Shown here piece after piece: positions 57,533-64,000 of a stretch of 64,000 bases of DNA. Source of the DNA: an uncultured Bacteroidales bacterium (GTDB lineage: Bacteria > Bacteroidota > Bacteroidia > Bacteroidales > Paludibacteraceae); NCBI GenBank assembly GCA_902769535.1, contig CACXPH010000005.1, positions 21,972 to 85,971 on the forward strand, in the 5' to 3' direction. Numbering within the stretch: the stretch's first letter is position 1; every line of letters starts with the position of its first letter. The translations under genes and the position numbers were made by a program. The notes below the pieces were generated by a model. It searched no databases, was not told the origin of the DNA, and saw only the letters and a list, made by a program, of their open reading frames with translations.

Positions 57533-58273
57533 TCAAAATCGATAACTGAACCCGGCACGCAGATAAGCGGCGTAGAAGGTTGCATTAAGGTGAAACATTC
57601 CCGTTATTTTCATCTGGCCGTCGAGGTGCACGCGCCAGTGTTCGTCGATGTCGTAGCGACTGCCGAGCAGAATCATTGGTTGCCACATACGCTCCATCTG
57701 CCAGTCTTCTTTGTTACTCAGTCCGACGGATATATTCCAGTTATTGGTCTGCGGACGGCAGAAGATCTCCAGGCGGTAAAGCAGGTTAAAGGGTTCGGTC
57801 TCGTACTTGTCTTCCGAGTGCCAGTCGCGGTCCCAACTATCCATCACGCGTGTGAAACCACCTATCTGCACCGACACGTAGTCAAAACGCCATCCGACGG
57901 ACAACGCCGCGCAGAAATCACTCATCCGGTTACGCAGTACGCCTTTGTACAGCACCTCGGTCTCGGCGAACAGTTGTCCTACCGGCAGGTCAAACGTAGG
58001 GCGTAACACGATGACACCCGTCAGCACGTTCGCCGAACAGTACTGCATCCGTGCATCGATCTGCACGTTCTTCACCACCGGCATGTGTGCAAACACATCC
58101 ACGTTACCCATATGTTCCCACGTACGGTTATAGCCGTACTCCGCCATGAGCGAGAGGCTGTATTTCTCTTCGCCGAAGCCGCGTAAATCATGCCCGCCAT
58201 CCAGCGAAAGGTATTGTTTCGCCATCAGCGGAAAGGACAACAAGAGTCCTAAAAAGAGTATCGATTTTCTCAT
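57533..58273 (-). CDS. Predicted outer-membrane beta-barrel protein of unknown function
   Basis: A 246-residue protein with signal peptide (RKSILFLGLLLSFPLMAKQY, cut near MAK/QY). The mature part alternates hydrophobic and polar residues in strands rich in aromatic girdle residues (e.g. YSLSLMAEYGYNRTWEHMGN, AAYLRAGFSYRF) and ends in an aromatic residue, which is the beta-barrel assembly signal. I recognise no specific family. ATGA overlap with mutS2 upstream and 5 bp from the phosphoesterase downstream place it in one operon. Confidence 0.75.
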   Translation of the reverse strand: MRKSILFLGLLLSFPLMAKQYLSLDGGHDLRGFGEEKYSLSLMAEYGYNRTWEHMGNVDVFAHMPVVKNVQIDARMQYCSANVLTGVIVLRPTFDLPVGQLFAETEVLYKGVLRNRMSDFCAALSVGWRFDYVSVQIGGFTRVMDSWDRDWHSEDKYETEPFNLLYRLEIFCRPQTNNWNISVGLSNKEDWQMERMWQPMILLGSRYDIDEHWRVHLDGQMKITGMFHLNATFYAAYLRAGFSYRF

Positions 58274-60594
58274 AATCTCACGATTGTAAGTCCTGCGCCG
58301 CCGTGGTTGACGTCTCCGTCACCGAACTCGAGGGCAATTTTCCCTCGCTTTCGACGCTGGCGGTTGAGGTCATTGAGGTAGTCGCGGGTGAGCTGCTTGA
58401 GTGCACCCGTACCCGTTCCATGCAGGATCGTCACTTCGCCGGCACCGACCATGAGTGCATCGTCCATATAGGCGATCAGTTTCTCCAAGGCTTCGTCGGC
58501 ACGATAACCGCGCAGGTCTAAGGTCCGCTCGAACTTCATCGTCCGGCTATGCACAATATTGGAACTTGGCAGAGTAGGACTACTCGTCGAACCAGATAAA
58601 CCGGCATTCTTCGTCAGCGCCTTCAGATCCTTGAAGTCGCGCATCACTTTCGGAGTCTTCGGAGTATTCGGATTACTCGGAGTCTTCGGAGTCTTCGGTT
58701 TCTCAGCGACGCGCTCCTTGAGCGCCTCCACTTTCTGTCGCGCTGCCTTCGTCTTCTGCTTATCCGCCTTGGCCTCTTTGATCTCGCGGATGGTACGTTC
58801 GATGGTGGCATTCGACTGCTGGAGCAGGTCTTCGGCCTGCTGGCGCGCTTTCTCGAGGATCTCCTTCTTCTCTGCCTTCACGCCGGCCATACGCTGTTCG
58901 TAGTCGGCTATCTTGCTCTCCAACTCTTTCTCTTTGAGTCGGATGGACTGACGTTTCTTCTCCCAATAGCGCTTGTCGCGGGCAATATCTTGCAGTTGCT
59001 TGTCGTAGTCTATATGCTCTTCGCCCACCAGTTCCGTGGCGTACGCGATGATGTGCTCACCAAGTCCCGTCTGGCGGGCTATCTCGATGGCGAATGAACT
59101 GCCGGCCTGCCCGATGGACAGTTGGAACAGTGGCCGCATAGCACCTCGGTCGTACAACATGGCGCCGTTGACGACTCCTTTCGTCTGCTCTGCAAAATGC
59201 TTGAGGTTCGTGTAGTGGGTGGTAATAACGCCGAACACCTGGCGTTCCACCAATTCTTTCAAGATAGCTTCCGCTATCGCACCGCCAATCAGCGGTTCGG
59301 TACCCGTACCCATCTCGTCGATGAGGATGAGTGTGCGCTGATCTGCCTGACGCAGGAAGGCGCGCATGTTACGCAGGTGCGAAGAGTAGGTGGACAGTTC
59401 GTCTTGGATGGATTGTTCGTCTCCGATATCGATCATCAGTTGGTCAAACAGTCCCGCCCTACTCTGCTCCGCCACCGGCACGAGCAGACCGCATTGGAGC
59501 ATGTATTGCAACAGCGCCACGGTCTTGAGGCATACCGACTTACCGCCGGCATTCGGACCGCTGATGACGAGCATCCGGTTTGTGTCTTGGTTGAGTCGTA
59601 TGGAGAGCGGCACGACGGTCTTGCCTTGCGGCGTATAATGGAGCCACAGCACAGGATGGCGTGCGTCCGACCACTCTAATAGCGGTTCGTTCACCAACTC
59701 CGGACGGATGGCTTGCAGCGTCTGTGCCAGCGACACTTTGGCGCGCAGAAAATCGACGTCACCTAACAGTTCCTGGCTGGCAAGGATGGCGTCGGTGTTG
59801 GGTCGCAGACCGTCCGTCACGGCCGTCAATATACGTATGCGTTCACGGCGCTCGGCACCTTCCAACTCACGGATGTGATTATTCGCATCAACCACCTGTT
59901 GCGGTTCGATATAGACCGTCTTACCCGTCGCGGACTCGTCATGCACGATACCGCCCACCTTGCGTTTGAAGGCCGGCGATACGGGTATCACCAGTCGTCC
60001 CTCGCGCAGCGTCGGAGCCGCATCGGCTTCCACGAAGCCATCGGCTTTGGCCTGACGTAAGATAGAAGCTAAGGTGCGACCGACGGACCCTTGCAGGTTC
60101 GTTATCTCCCGACGGATGCGGGCTAACTCCGGCGAGGCATGGTCACTCAACTGGCCGTAACGGTCCAAGACCGCATCGATGGATTGAACGATAGTCGCTA
60201 ATTCGCTAAGTCCCTCATTCCCTAATTCCTTCAACAGCGGATAGCGCATCTCGTCCAGCGATGCGAAGAAACGCTCTAAGTCCACGGCGTAGGATAAACT
60301 GTGCCGCAAGGCGTCCAGTTCGGCTTCGTCGAGGAACAAGCCTTCGATACGAATACGTGCCACCGCCTCGCGCATGTCGTGTATGTCGCCGCGGGGGAAA
60401 GAGAGCATCGGGTCGGACTCCGCCAGACGCATCTGGTCGGTCAGGTGCAGCAGGTACGAAACGCTCTCATAATCCGTCTCCATCTGCATCGTCTCCACGC
60501 GCTCGCGTCCTAAGGACGATGCACAGCGACGGTTCAACTCCTCACGGATCACCGTGAAGTCAATCTTCGCTTCTATGTTACTTGGATAAATCAT
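58270..60594 (-). CDS. mutS2: Endonuclease/ribosome-rescue factor MutS2 with Smr domain
   Basis: A 774-residue protein: MutS core and clamp helices (1-310), the ABC ATPase with MLVISGPNAGGKSVCLKTVA (Walker A), STYSSHLRNMRAFLRQADQR, LILIDEMGTGTEPLIGGAIA (Walker B) and ITTHYTNLKHFAEQ, a coiled coil (about 500-620), a Pro/Lys/Thr-rich linker (about 625-670) and a C-terminal Smr nuclease domain (LDLRGYRADEALEKL, ILHGTGTGALKQLTRDYL). MutS2 acts in recombination control and, in Firmicutes, on collided ribosomes. The linker contains 9-bp repeats (58651-58698). I place the start at ATG 60594, an ATGA overlap with the DUF721 gene. Confidence 0.94.
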   Translation of the reverse strand: MIYPSNIEAKIDFTVIREELNRRCASSLGRERVETMQMETDYESVSYLLHLTDQMRLAESDPMLSFPRGDIHDMREAVARIRIEGLFLDEAELDALRHSLSYAVDLERFFASLDEMRYPLLKELGNEGLSELATIVQSIDAVLDRYGQLSDHASPELARIRREITNLQGSVGRTLASILRQAKADGFVEADAAPTLREGRLVIPVSPAFKRKVGGIVHDESATGKTVYIEPQQVVDANNHIRELEGAERRERIRILTAVTDGLRPNTDAILASQELLGDVDFLRAKVSLAQTLQAIRPELVNEPLLEWSDARHPVLWLHYTPQGKTVVPLSIRLNQDTNRMLVISGPNAGGKSVCLKTVALLQYMLQCGLLVPVAEQSRAGLFDQLMIDIGDEQSIQDELSTYSSHLRNMRAFLRQADQRTLILIDEMGTGTEPLIGGAIAEAILKELVERQVFGVITTHYTNLKHFAEQTKGVVNGAMLYDRGAMRPLFQLSIGQAGSSFAIEIARQTGLGEHIIAYATELVGEEHIDYDKQLQDIARDKRYWEKKRQSIRLKEKELESKIADYEQRMAGVKAEKKEILEKARQQAEDLLQQSNATIERTIREIKEAKADKQKTKAARQKVEALKERVAEKPKTPKTPSNPNTPKTPKVMRDFKDLKALTKNAGLSGSTSSPTLPSSNIVHSRTMKFERTLDLRGYRADEALEKLIAYMDDALMVGAGEVTILHGTGTGALKQLTRDYLNDLNRQRRKRGKIALEFGDGDVNHGGAGLTIVRL
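58651..58698 (-). repeat. 9-bp tandem repeat (CGGAGTCTT, five units) in mutS2
   Basis: CGGAGTCTT, CGGAGTATT, CGGATTACT, CGGAGTCTT and CGGAGTCTT (plus-strand reading) are in tandem and encode the TPKTPSNPNTPKTPK linker before the Smr domain. Confidence 0.8.
60194..60231 (-). repeat. CTAATTC-type degenerate repeat in mutS2
   Basis: Self-similar units GTCGCTAATTCGCTAA, GTCCCTCATTCCCTAA and TTCC (plus-strand reading) encode KELGNEGLSELAT, a position where MutS2 homologues differ. The base pattern resembles the ATTCGTTA repeat at 10491-10514. Confidence 0.45.
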
Positions 60595-60878
60595 CCCAAA
60601 ATTCGACAATCCCGAATGGCCTTGGCTCCTACGGCTTCGTTGAGTTTGCGCACGAGTTCAAAGCGGTTCTCGAACAGTTGAGCTTTGAGTGCCGCCGAGT
60701 TGACGTGCACGTACAGCACACCGTCTTTGACTTCCACCTTACGCGTCAACTGATTCACCACATCTCCCATCACACGCGGCCACACTTCCTCTATCTGCAC
60801 ATCCAGCACAGACTGCTCCAACCCGCTCTCCCGCAGATATGAAATCAGCGCATCACCTATCGCCACGGACTTTCCCAT
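60591..60878 (-). CDS. DUF721/DciA-like protein
   Basis: A 95-residue protein of the DUF721 family (IGDALISYLRESGLEQSVLD, VEVKDGVLYVHVNSAALKAQ, FENRFELVRKLNEAVGAKAI). The domain includes DciA, the replicative-helicase loading factor of most bacteria that lack DnaC; short Bacteroidota members contain only this core and their function is by analogy. It lies 5 bp after the glucosaminidase gene and overlaps mutS2 by 4 bp. Confidence 0.88.
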   Translation of the reverse strand: MGKSVAIGDALISYLRESGLEQSVLDVQIEEVWPRVMGDVVNQLTRKVEVKDGVLYVHVNSAALKAQLFENRFELVRKLNEAVGAKAIRDCRILG

Positions 60879-60883
60879 AAGCT

Positions 60884-61993
60884 CTAACCCTTAACCTTTA
60901 CTTTCTTCAGGTAAAGTTTCTGCTTCGTTTTGAACACGCGCACAGACGGGTCAATCCCGTTGAGTTGCTGCAAGGCCTGAAGCATCACGCCTTCGTCCTG
61001 CGCCAACTGCCAAAACGACTGACCAACCGAAGTCCATACATAATCCTTGTCGCCGGTTTTCTTCTTGTAGAAGAGATAGATGCGGTCACCTGCCTGCAAG
61101 TCGCGACCTAAGGCGTCGTTGTACTCGCGTAAATCGCGCTCGCGCACGTTCAAACGGAACGCCACGTTCGCGTACGTATCCCCCTCACGCGCCAGCACGT
61201 AGGGTGTGTTGTTACATTTGAGTTTCGGGTGGATCATGAAGAAACTGTCGCGTTCTTGTTTGGCCGTCAGCGGTGCTACGTACTCCGGATCCGGATCATG
61301 CGTGATAACCGCGATCGGTTCCGTGCGCTGCACCACCTCCGCCTTCAGCGGTCGCTTTGTTTTTTGAACCTGTATGGTATCTGCAGGCGCATCATTAGAC
61401 TGCGAAGCAGTATCATTAGGAGTCTGTGGCTCATCATTAAGCGAAGCGTCACCATTCTCATCATTGAGCACCTCCGGTGCGCTCATTTGGCTTGCAGCCA
61501 AGGTATCAAGTCGGTAATCTTCGATGATCTTAACGAGTTTCGAGGCATAACTCGGGTCGGTGGCATAGCCGCAGGCCTTCAGGCGGCGTGCCCAACCCTC
61601 GTAGTCCTCGACGGCGATCTCAAAGCAAGTCGCATAGCGTGGACGCTGGAGGAACAGCGCGTGGTCTTTGAACGACTCGGCTGCGTTGTTATACTGGCGG
61701 AAGCACTCCCCTTTGCTGTCGTCATCGTAGTAATAGACACCGCCGAACCATTCGCTCGTGCACTTGATGCCGAAATGGTTATTGGCATTCACCGCCAACT
61801 CACTCTGTCCGGCACTCGACTCCAGCAAGGCCTGCGCCATGATGATCGAGGCGGGTATGCCGTAGTCTGCCTGGTTCTCAACAGCCGTCTGTTTCCACTG
61901 CTCGATATACGCCAGATAGGTCGTATTCTGTTTCTGCGCCGCCAGACCCATCGTCAAGCCCAATGCGGCAAGGATTATCATTGTCTTTTTCAT
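60884..61993 (-). CDS. Secreted glucosaminidase with C-terminal LysM domains
   Basis: A 369-residue cell-wall hydrolase. Signal peptide (KKTMIILAALGLTMGLAAQK), then a glucosaminidase domain (about 20-160) with YGIPASIIMAQALLESSAGQ, where the last Glu is the usual catalytic position, and NNHFGIKCTSEWFGGVYYYD, FRQYNNAAESFKDHALFLQR. A low-complexity Asn/Asp/Ser linker (about 168-215) leads to two LysM-like modules (YVLAREGDTYANVAFRLNVR; YVWTSVGQSFWQLAQDEGVM). It cleaves the glycan strands of peptidoglycan. I place the start at ATG 61993. The last residues KVKVKG come from a motif like the KGERLKVK repeat. Confidence 0.93.
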   Translation of the reverse strand: MKKTMIILAALGLTMGLAAQKQNTTYLAYIEQWKQTAVENQADYGIPASIIMAQALLESSAGQSELAVNANNHFGIKCTSEWFGGVYYYDDDSKGECFRQYNNAAESFKDHALFLQRPRYATCFEIAVEDYEGWARRLKACGYATDPSYASKLVKIIEDYRLDTLAASQMSAPEVLNDENGDASLNDEPQTPNDTASQSNDAPADTIQVQKTKRPLKAEVVQRTEPIAVITHDPDPEYVAPLTAKQERDSFFMIHPKLKCNNTPYVLAREGDTYANVAFRLNVRERDLREYNDALGRDLQAGDRIYLFYKKKTGDKDYVWTSVGQSFWQLAQDEGVMLQALQQLNGIDPSVRVFKTKQKLYLKKVKVKG

Positions 61994-62044
61994 ATCCAAA
62001 ACTTTTGCGCGGCTTAGAGCCGAGCAGTTTATTCATTTCGGGTA

Positions 62045-62076
62045 CAAAATTACTACAAAAAAATGACATATGCAAA
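62045..62076 (-). promoter_or_regulatory. Bacteroidota promoter for the glucosaminidase-DciA-mutS2 operon
   Basis: Minus strand: TTTG (62073-62076), 20 bp, TAATTTTG (62045-62052), 51 bp before the ATG. The -33 TTTG is also the end of the T-run of the upstream terminator. Confidence 0.85.
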
Positions 62077-62103
62077 AAAAAGCGTCACGAGGACGCTTTT
62101 TTA
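62073..62103 (-). terminator. Rho-independent terminator of the 62119-63516 lipoprotein gene
   Basis: AAAAAAGCGTC, loop ACGA, GGACGCTTTTTT; read on the minus strand the GCGTCC/GGACGC-type stem is followed by eight T. It lies 16 bp after the stop codon and overlaps the next promoter's -33 box. Confidence 0.9.
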
Positions 62104-62118
62104 TCGGATTCTAGAGGT

Positions 62119-63516
62119 TTACTCCTCATAGTCATTCTGAGCCAGTTGCCAACCGTCTTGTACGGTGTACTTGAAGTTAACATCCCGGGTCTGCTTCGTA
62201 CCGTTGGTCATACCGAGATAGATACGTCCTACGGCATTGACGCGACAGAGCTTAAAGGTAGCCTTAGCCGAAGCGGTAGCCTCTTTCTTATTGCCGTTCA
62301 CCTTCAGTTCGTCGATGCGGGTAACGCGGGTAACGCCTGCACGCAGATGAACTACATCGAAGTGCTCTGCTTTCTTAGCCAACTCGTACAGAGTCGGGTC
62401 GTCATGCTCAACCATCTTGAGGCTTCCGGAAGTCTCGCACATCTCGATATCGTCTTCCGGCTCTCTGAGCGGTTGTTGCTGACGAGCTCTCGCCGTCAGT
62501 TCTCTCATGCGAGCTTCGTACTCGTCGCTGATACGTTTTGCTTCACGTGCAGCCAGAATATCCGCCTTGGTCAGTTTGCCTGCCAACGAGCAAACGGTCT
62601 GGTTGAGCGAACGCATATCTTCCGGAGCGAGGTAAGCCAAGTCCACGATAGTTACATCGTCGCCTGCACCCTGCTCGATGACATAGATAAAGCTGTTATC
62701 ACCAACGGTTACCAGATAAGCATCCTGCAAACGCGGCATACGAAGAACGGTGAGGTTGCTAACCATCTCTTTGGTCAACTCCATATCGCGTGTGAACGGG
62801 TTAACCTGCAGTTTGTCCACACCGTATTCCTTCAAGGTATTGAGCAGCGTCATGGCGCATACCATCTTGGCATCCATCAGACTCTGGTCGTAGTTATTAC
62901 CCATCTGCAGACTGCCGTAGAACACCTTCATAGCGTCCACGATGATCGACGGAACTAAAGAGTCGGTTGTCGGAACACCCCACTGGTCTTGATCCAGTGC
63001 CGGGTTGAGGAATGCTTGCGCCTCATCCATATCGATGCGGTCTTCCGGGTAGAGTTTCTTATCCGGATCTTCCTTGAGCCACCATCCGCGCCATGTAAGG
63101 TCAACGGTTACCCAATAGGTCGAGCCATACGGGGTCACGATCTCATCGCACTGAAGCGTGATGATCTTGTTAGCAGCGAGTTTGTACAAGTTCAAACGCT
63201 CTTGGTAGTCGTTGCACTCATAGTAACCGACACGAATCGCAGCGGTGTGAACAGCCTGATTCTCTTTCTTGAGTTGCTTACGCAAGATACGCTTTGCCTG
63301 GCAAGCATAGAATGCCTTCGCTTTCTCTTCTTTGATTTCGGGAGCTTCCTGCTGAGCCTCACCCGGAGTTACTTTGTAGGTCTTAGTAACCGTCGTTCCG
63401 TCTTTGTAAACTACGGTTTTCTTGTTGTCAATCGACTCCTTGACAACTTTCTTGCAAGCAGTAAAACTGCCTGCTAACACCAACAGACACAGGGAATAAA
63501 TAATGTGTTTCTTCAT
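62119..63516 (-). CDS. Large lipoprotein of unknown function
   Basis: A 465-residue lipoprotein: signal peptide and lipobox FTAC (C21), then a Lys/Val/Glu-rich segment. I recognise no family. Visible features: WVTVDLTWRGWWLKEDPDKK at about 140-160, a region DAMKVFYGSLQMGNNYDQSL and a helical, Arg/Gln-rich stretch at about 335-360 (EYEARMRELTARARQQQPLR). Residues 390-465 form a beta-rich C-terminal domain (ATASAKATFKLCRVNAVGRI). It has its own promoter and terminator, so it is monocistronic, and is probably at the outer membrane. Confidence 0.82.
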   Translation of the reverse strand: MKKHIIYSLCLLVLAGSFTACKKVVKESIDNKKTVVYKDGTTVTKTYKVTPGEAQQEAPEIKEEKAKAFYACQAKRILRKQLKKENQAVHTAAIRVGYYECNDYQERLNLYKLAANKIITLQCDEIVTPYGSTYWVTVDLTWRGWWLKEDPDKKLYPEDRIDMDEAQAFLNPALDQDQWGVPTTDSLVPSIIVDAMKVFYGSLQMGNNYDQSLMDAKMVCAMTLLNTLKEYGVDKLQVNPFTRDMELTKEMVSNLTVLRMPRLQDAYLVTVGDNSFIYVIEQGAGDDVTIVDLAYLAPEDMRSLNQTVCSLAGKLTKADILAAREAKRISDEYEARMRELTARARQQQPLREPEDDIEMCETSGSLKMVEHDDPTLYELAKKAEHFDVVHLRAGVTRVTRIDELKVNGNKKEATASAKATFKLCRVNAVGRIYLGMTNGTKQTRDVNFKYTVQDGWQLAQNDYEE

Positions 63517-63570
63517 AAATATAAAATTTTAAAATTGAATTTAAAAGGCATCCATTCACTTTTCGGCCGC

Positions 63571-63601
63571 AAAGGTACAAAAAAAATCGCAAACACGCAA
63601 A
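63571..63601 (-). promoter_or_regulatory. Bacteroidota promoter for the lipoprotein gene
   Basis: Minus strand: TTTG (63598-63601), 19 bp, TACCTTTG (63571-63578), 54 bp before the ATG at 63516. Confidence 0.85.
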
Positions 63602-63650
63602 TTTTTTGCGATTTTTTAGTTGAAAGTTGAAAGTTTAATGTTTAAAGACG

Positions 63651-63676
63651 AAAAAAAAGAGCACCCGAAGGTGCCC
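63651..63676 (-). terminator. Rho-independent terminator after the right-edge gene
   Basis: GCACC-CGAA-GGTGC stem (63661-63674); on the minus strand it is followed by a run of eight T (63651-63658). A dispersed AACATTAAAC-type repeat lies just beyond (63628-63645). Confidence 0.88.
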
Positions 63677-63683
63677 CGGAGCG

Positions 63684-63716
63684 TCCTCCCGTTGAAGCGG
63701 GAGGAGCGGCTTCCGC
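63684..63716 (-). other. Two further hairpins in the 3' untranslated region of the right-edge gene
   Basis: TCCTCCC pairs with GGGAGGA around an 8-nt loop (63684-63705), and GCGG with CCGC (63706-63716). With the terminator they make a GC-rich, three-hairpin 3' region of about 67 bp that is unlike other gene ends here. It could stabilise an abundant mRNA or form a small RNA. Confidence 0.5.
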
Positions 63717-63727
63717 CTAGAAGGGCA

Positions 63728-64000
63728 TCAGCCCTGCGCCTGGTCGTACGCCTGACCGCAAACCTTCCACAGGTACTTGGTCATCGTCTTGCAGCCATTC
63801 GGCTGATCCTTCTGCGCGTTGAACGCTTGCAGGTCAGTCGCCATGTGGGTCAGGTCTTTACGACGAGCCTTCACCGCTGCCGATACTGCTGCGAAGCGGG
63901 TACGTGCGTTGATGGAGTCCTCGGTCTGCGAGATGTTGTTACCGTAGGTGTTCTCCTTGCGGATGTACAGACGCGTGCAGTTCGGGTTGGTGGTTGCTGC
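63728..64000 (-). CDS. 3' end of an unrecognised small protein gene (5' truncated by window edge)
   Basis: The minus-strand frame from 64000 is open for 90 codons and ends with TGA at 63728-63730; the start lies beyond the window. The protein part contains NCTRLYIRKENTYGNNISQT, EDSINARTRFAAVSAAVKAR and CKTMTKYLWKVCGQAYDQAQ. It is rich in Ala, Arg, Lys and Asn with three Cys. No family is recognised. Codons end almost only in C or G (AAC, CTG, AAG, GCG), more biased than the neighbours, which together with the stable 3' hairpins fits a highly expressed gene (inference). Confidence 0.7.
   Translation of the reverse strand, partial: AATTNPNCTRLYIRKENTYGNNISQTEDSINARTRFAAVSAAVKARRKDLTHMATDLQAFNAQKDQPNGCKTMTKYLWKVCGQAYDQAQG

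Noticed and set aside
60592-60609. TTG start for MutS2 at 60609
   Set aside because: ATG 60594 gives an ATGA junction and the usual MutS2 N-terminus.

Overview
The window reads as chromosome of a Bacteroidales bacterium (phylum Bacteroidota), probably gut-associated. Evidence: a SusC/SusD/SusE-type outer-membrane glycan uptake locus; promoters of the TTTG - about 20 bp - TAnnTTTG type instead of TTGACA/TATAAT; a long NusB; a sigma-54, YajC-YbbR and DUF4494 gene order usual for the group; glycine-lipid synthesis genes; BspA-like leucine-rich repeats; and almost no Shine-Dalgarno sequences. No tRNA, rRNA, CRISPR array, integrase or transposase was seen.

Layout. 1-6409 (minus): an edge-truncated PP-loop/cytidylyltransferase fusion, an amidohydrolase, a RhuM-family protein, and kdsC-kdsD-ispD (KDO and isoprenoid or polyol nucleotide precursors). 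6429-10515 (plus): a glycosyltransferase followed by a complete GDP-D-glycero-alpha-D-manno-heptose cassette (hddA, gmhA, fused hddC-gmhB). 10505-11521 (minus): thiL. 11556-22971 (plus): a very compact operon, nusB-yajC-ybbR-degT-rpoN-PAP2-Lnb-like-phosphodiesterase-like-DUF4494-glsA-glsB-(YggS+HAD fusion), with many envelope-lipid functions and most junctions overlapping. 23039-27101 (plus): a ClpB without N-domain, an orphan FecCD-type permease, panB. 27132-35745 (minus): a small membrane protein, then the sugar-uptake operon MFS-susC-susD-susE. 36116-56630 (plus): a run of about 20 kb, recQ-rimO-HU-(HU+TM+LysM)-uvrA, then surface-polysaccharide genes (CapD-like, WecA-like, ABC-F ATPase, deacetylase-like, wecB, GT4, a GT2+pectate-lyase-like fusion) and a BspA-like LRR protein. 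56631-64000 (minus): metallophosphoesterase lipoprotein, beta-barrel protein, mutS2, DUF721/DciA-like, glucosaminidase-LysM, a large lipoprotein, and the 3' end of one more gene.

Most of the window serves envelope construction: nucleotide-sugar and heptose precursors, lipid-linked glycan initiation, glycosyltransferases, glycine lipids, lipoprotein N-acylation, outer-membrane import and peptidoglycan turnover. DNA repair and replication genes (recQ, uvrA, mutS2, DciA-like) and regulators (rpoN, nusB) are interleaved.

The most unusual signals are: (i) a membrane protein with a cytoplasmic HU DNA-binding domain and a periplasmic LysM domain, a candidate chromosome-to-cell-wall tether; (ii) several families of short, degenerate, dispersed repeats inserted in frame inside conserved genes, including one of 25 bp shared almost exactly by ispD and rimO; (iii) four or more unusual gene fusions; (iv) a ClpB present only in the N-domain-less form. 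All calls come from reading the sequence; no homology search was run.
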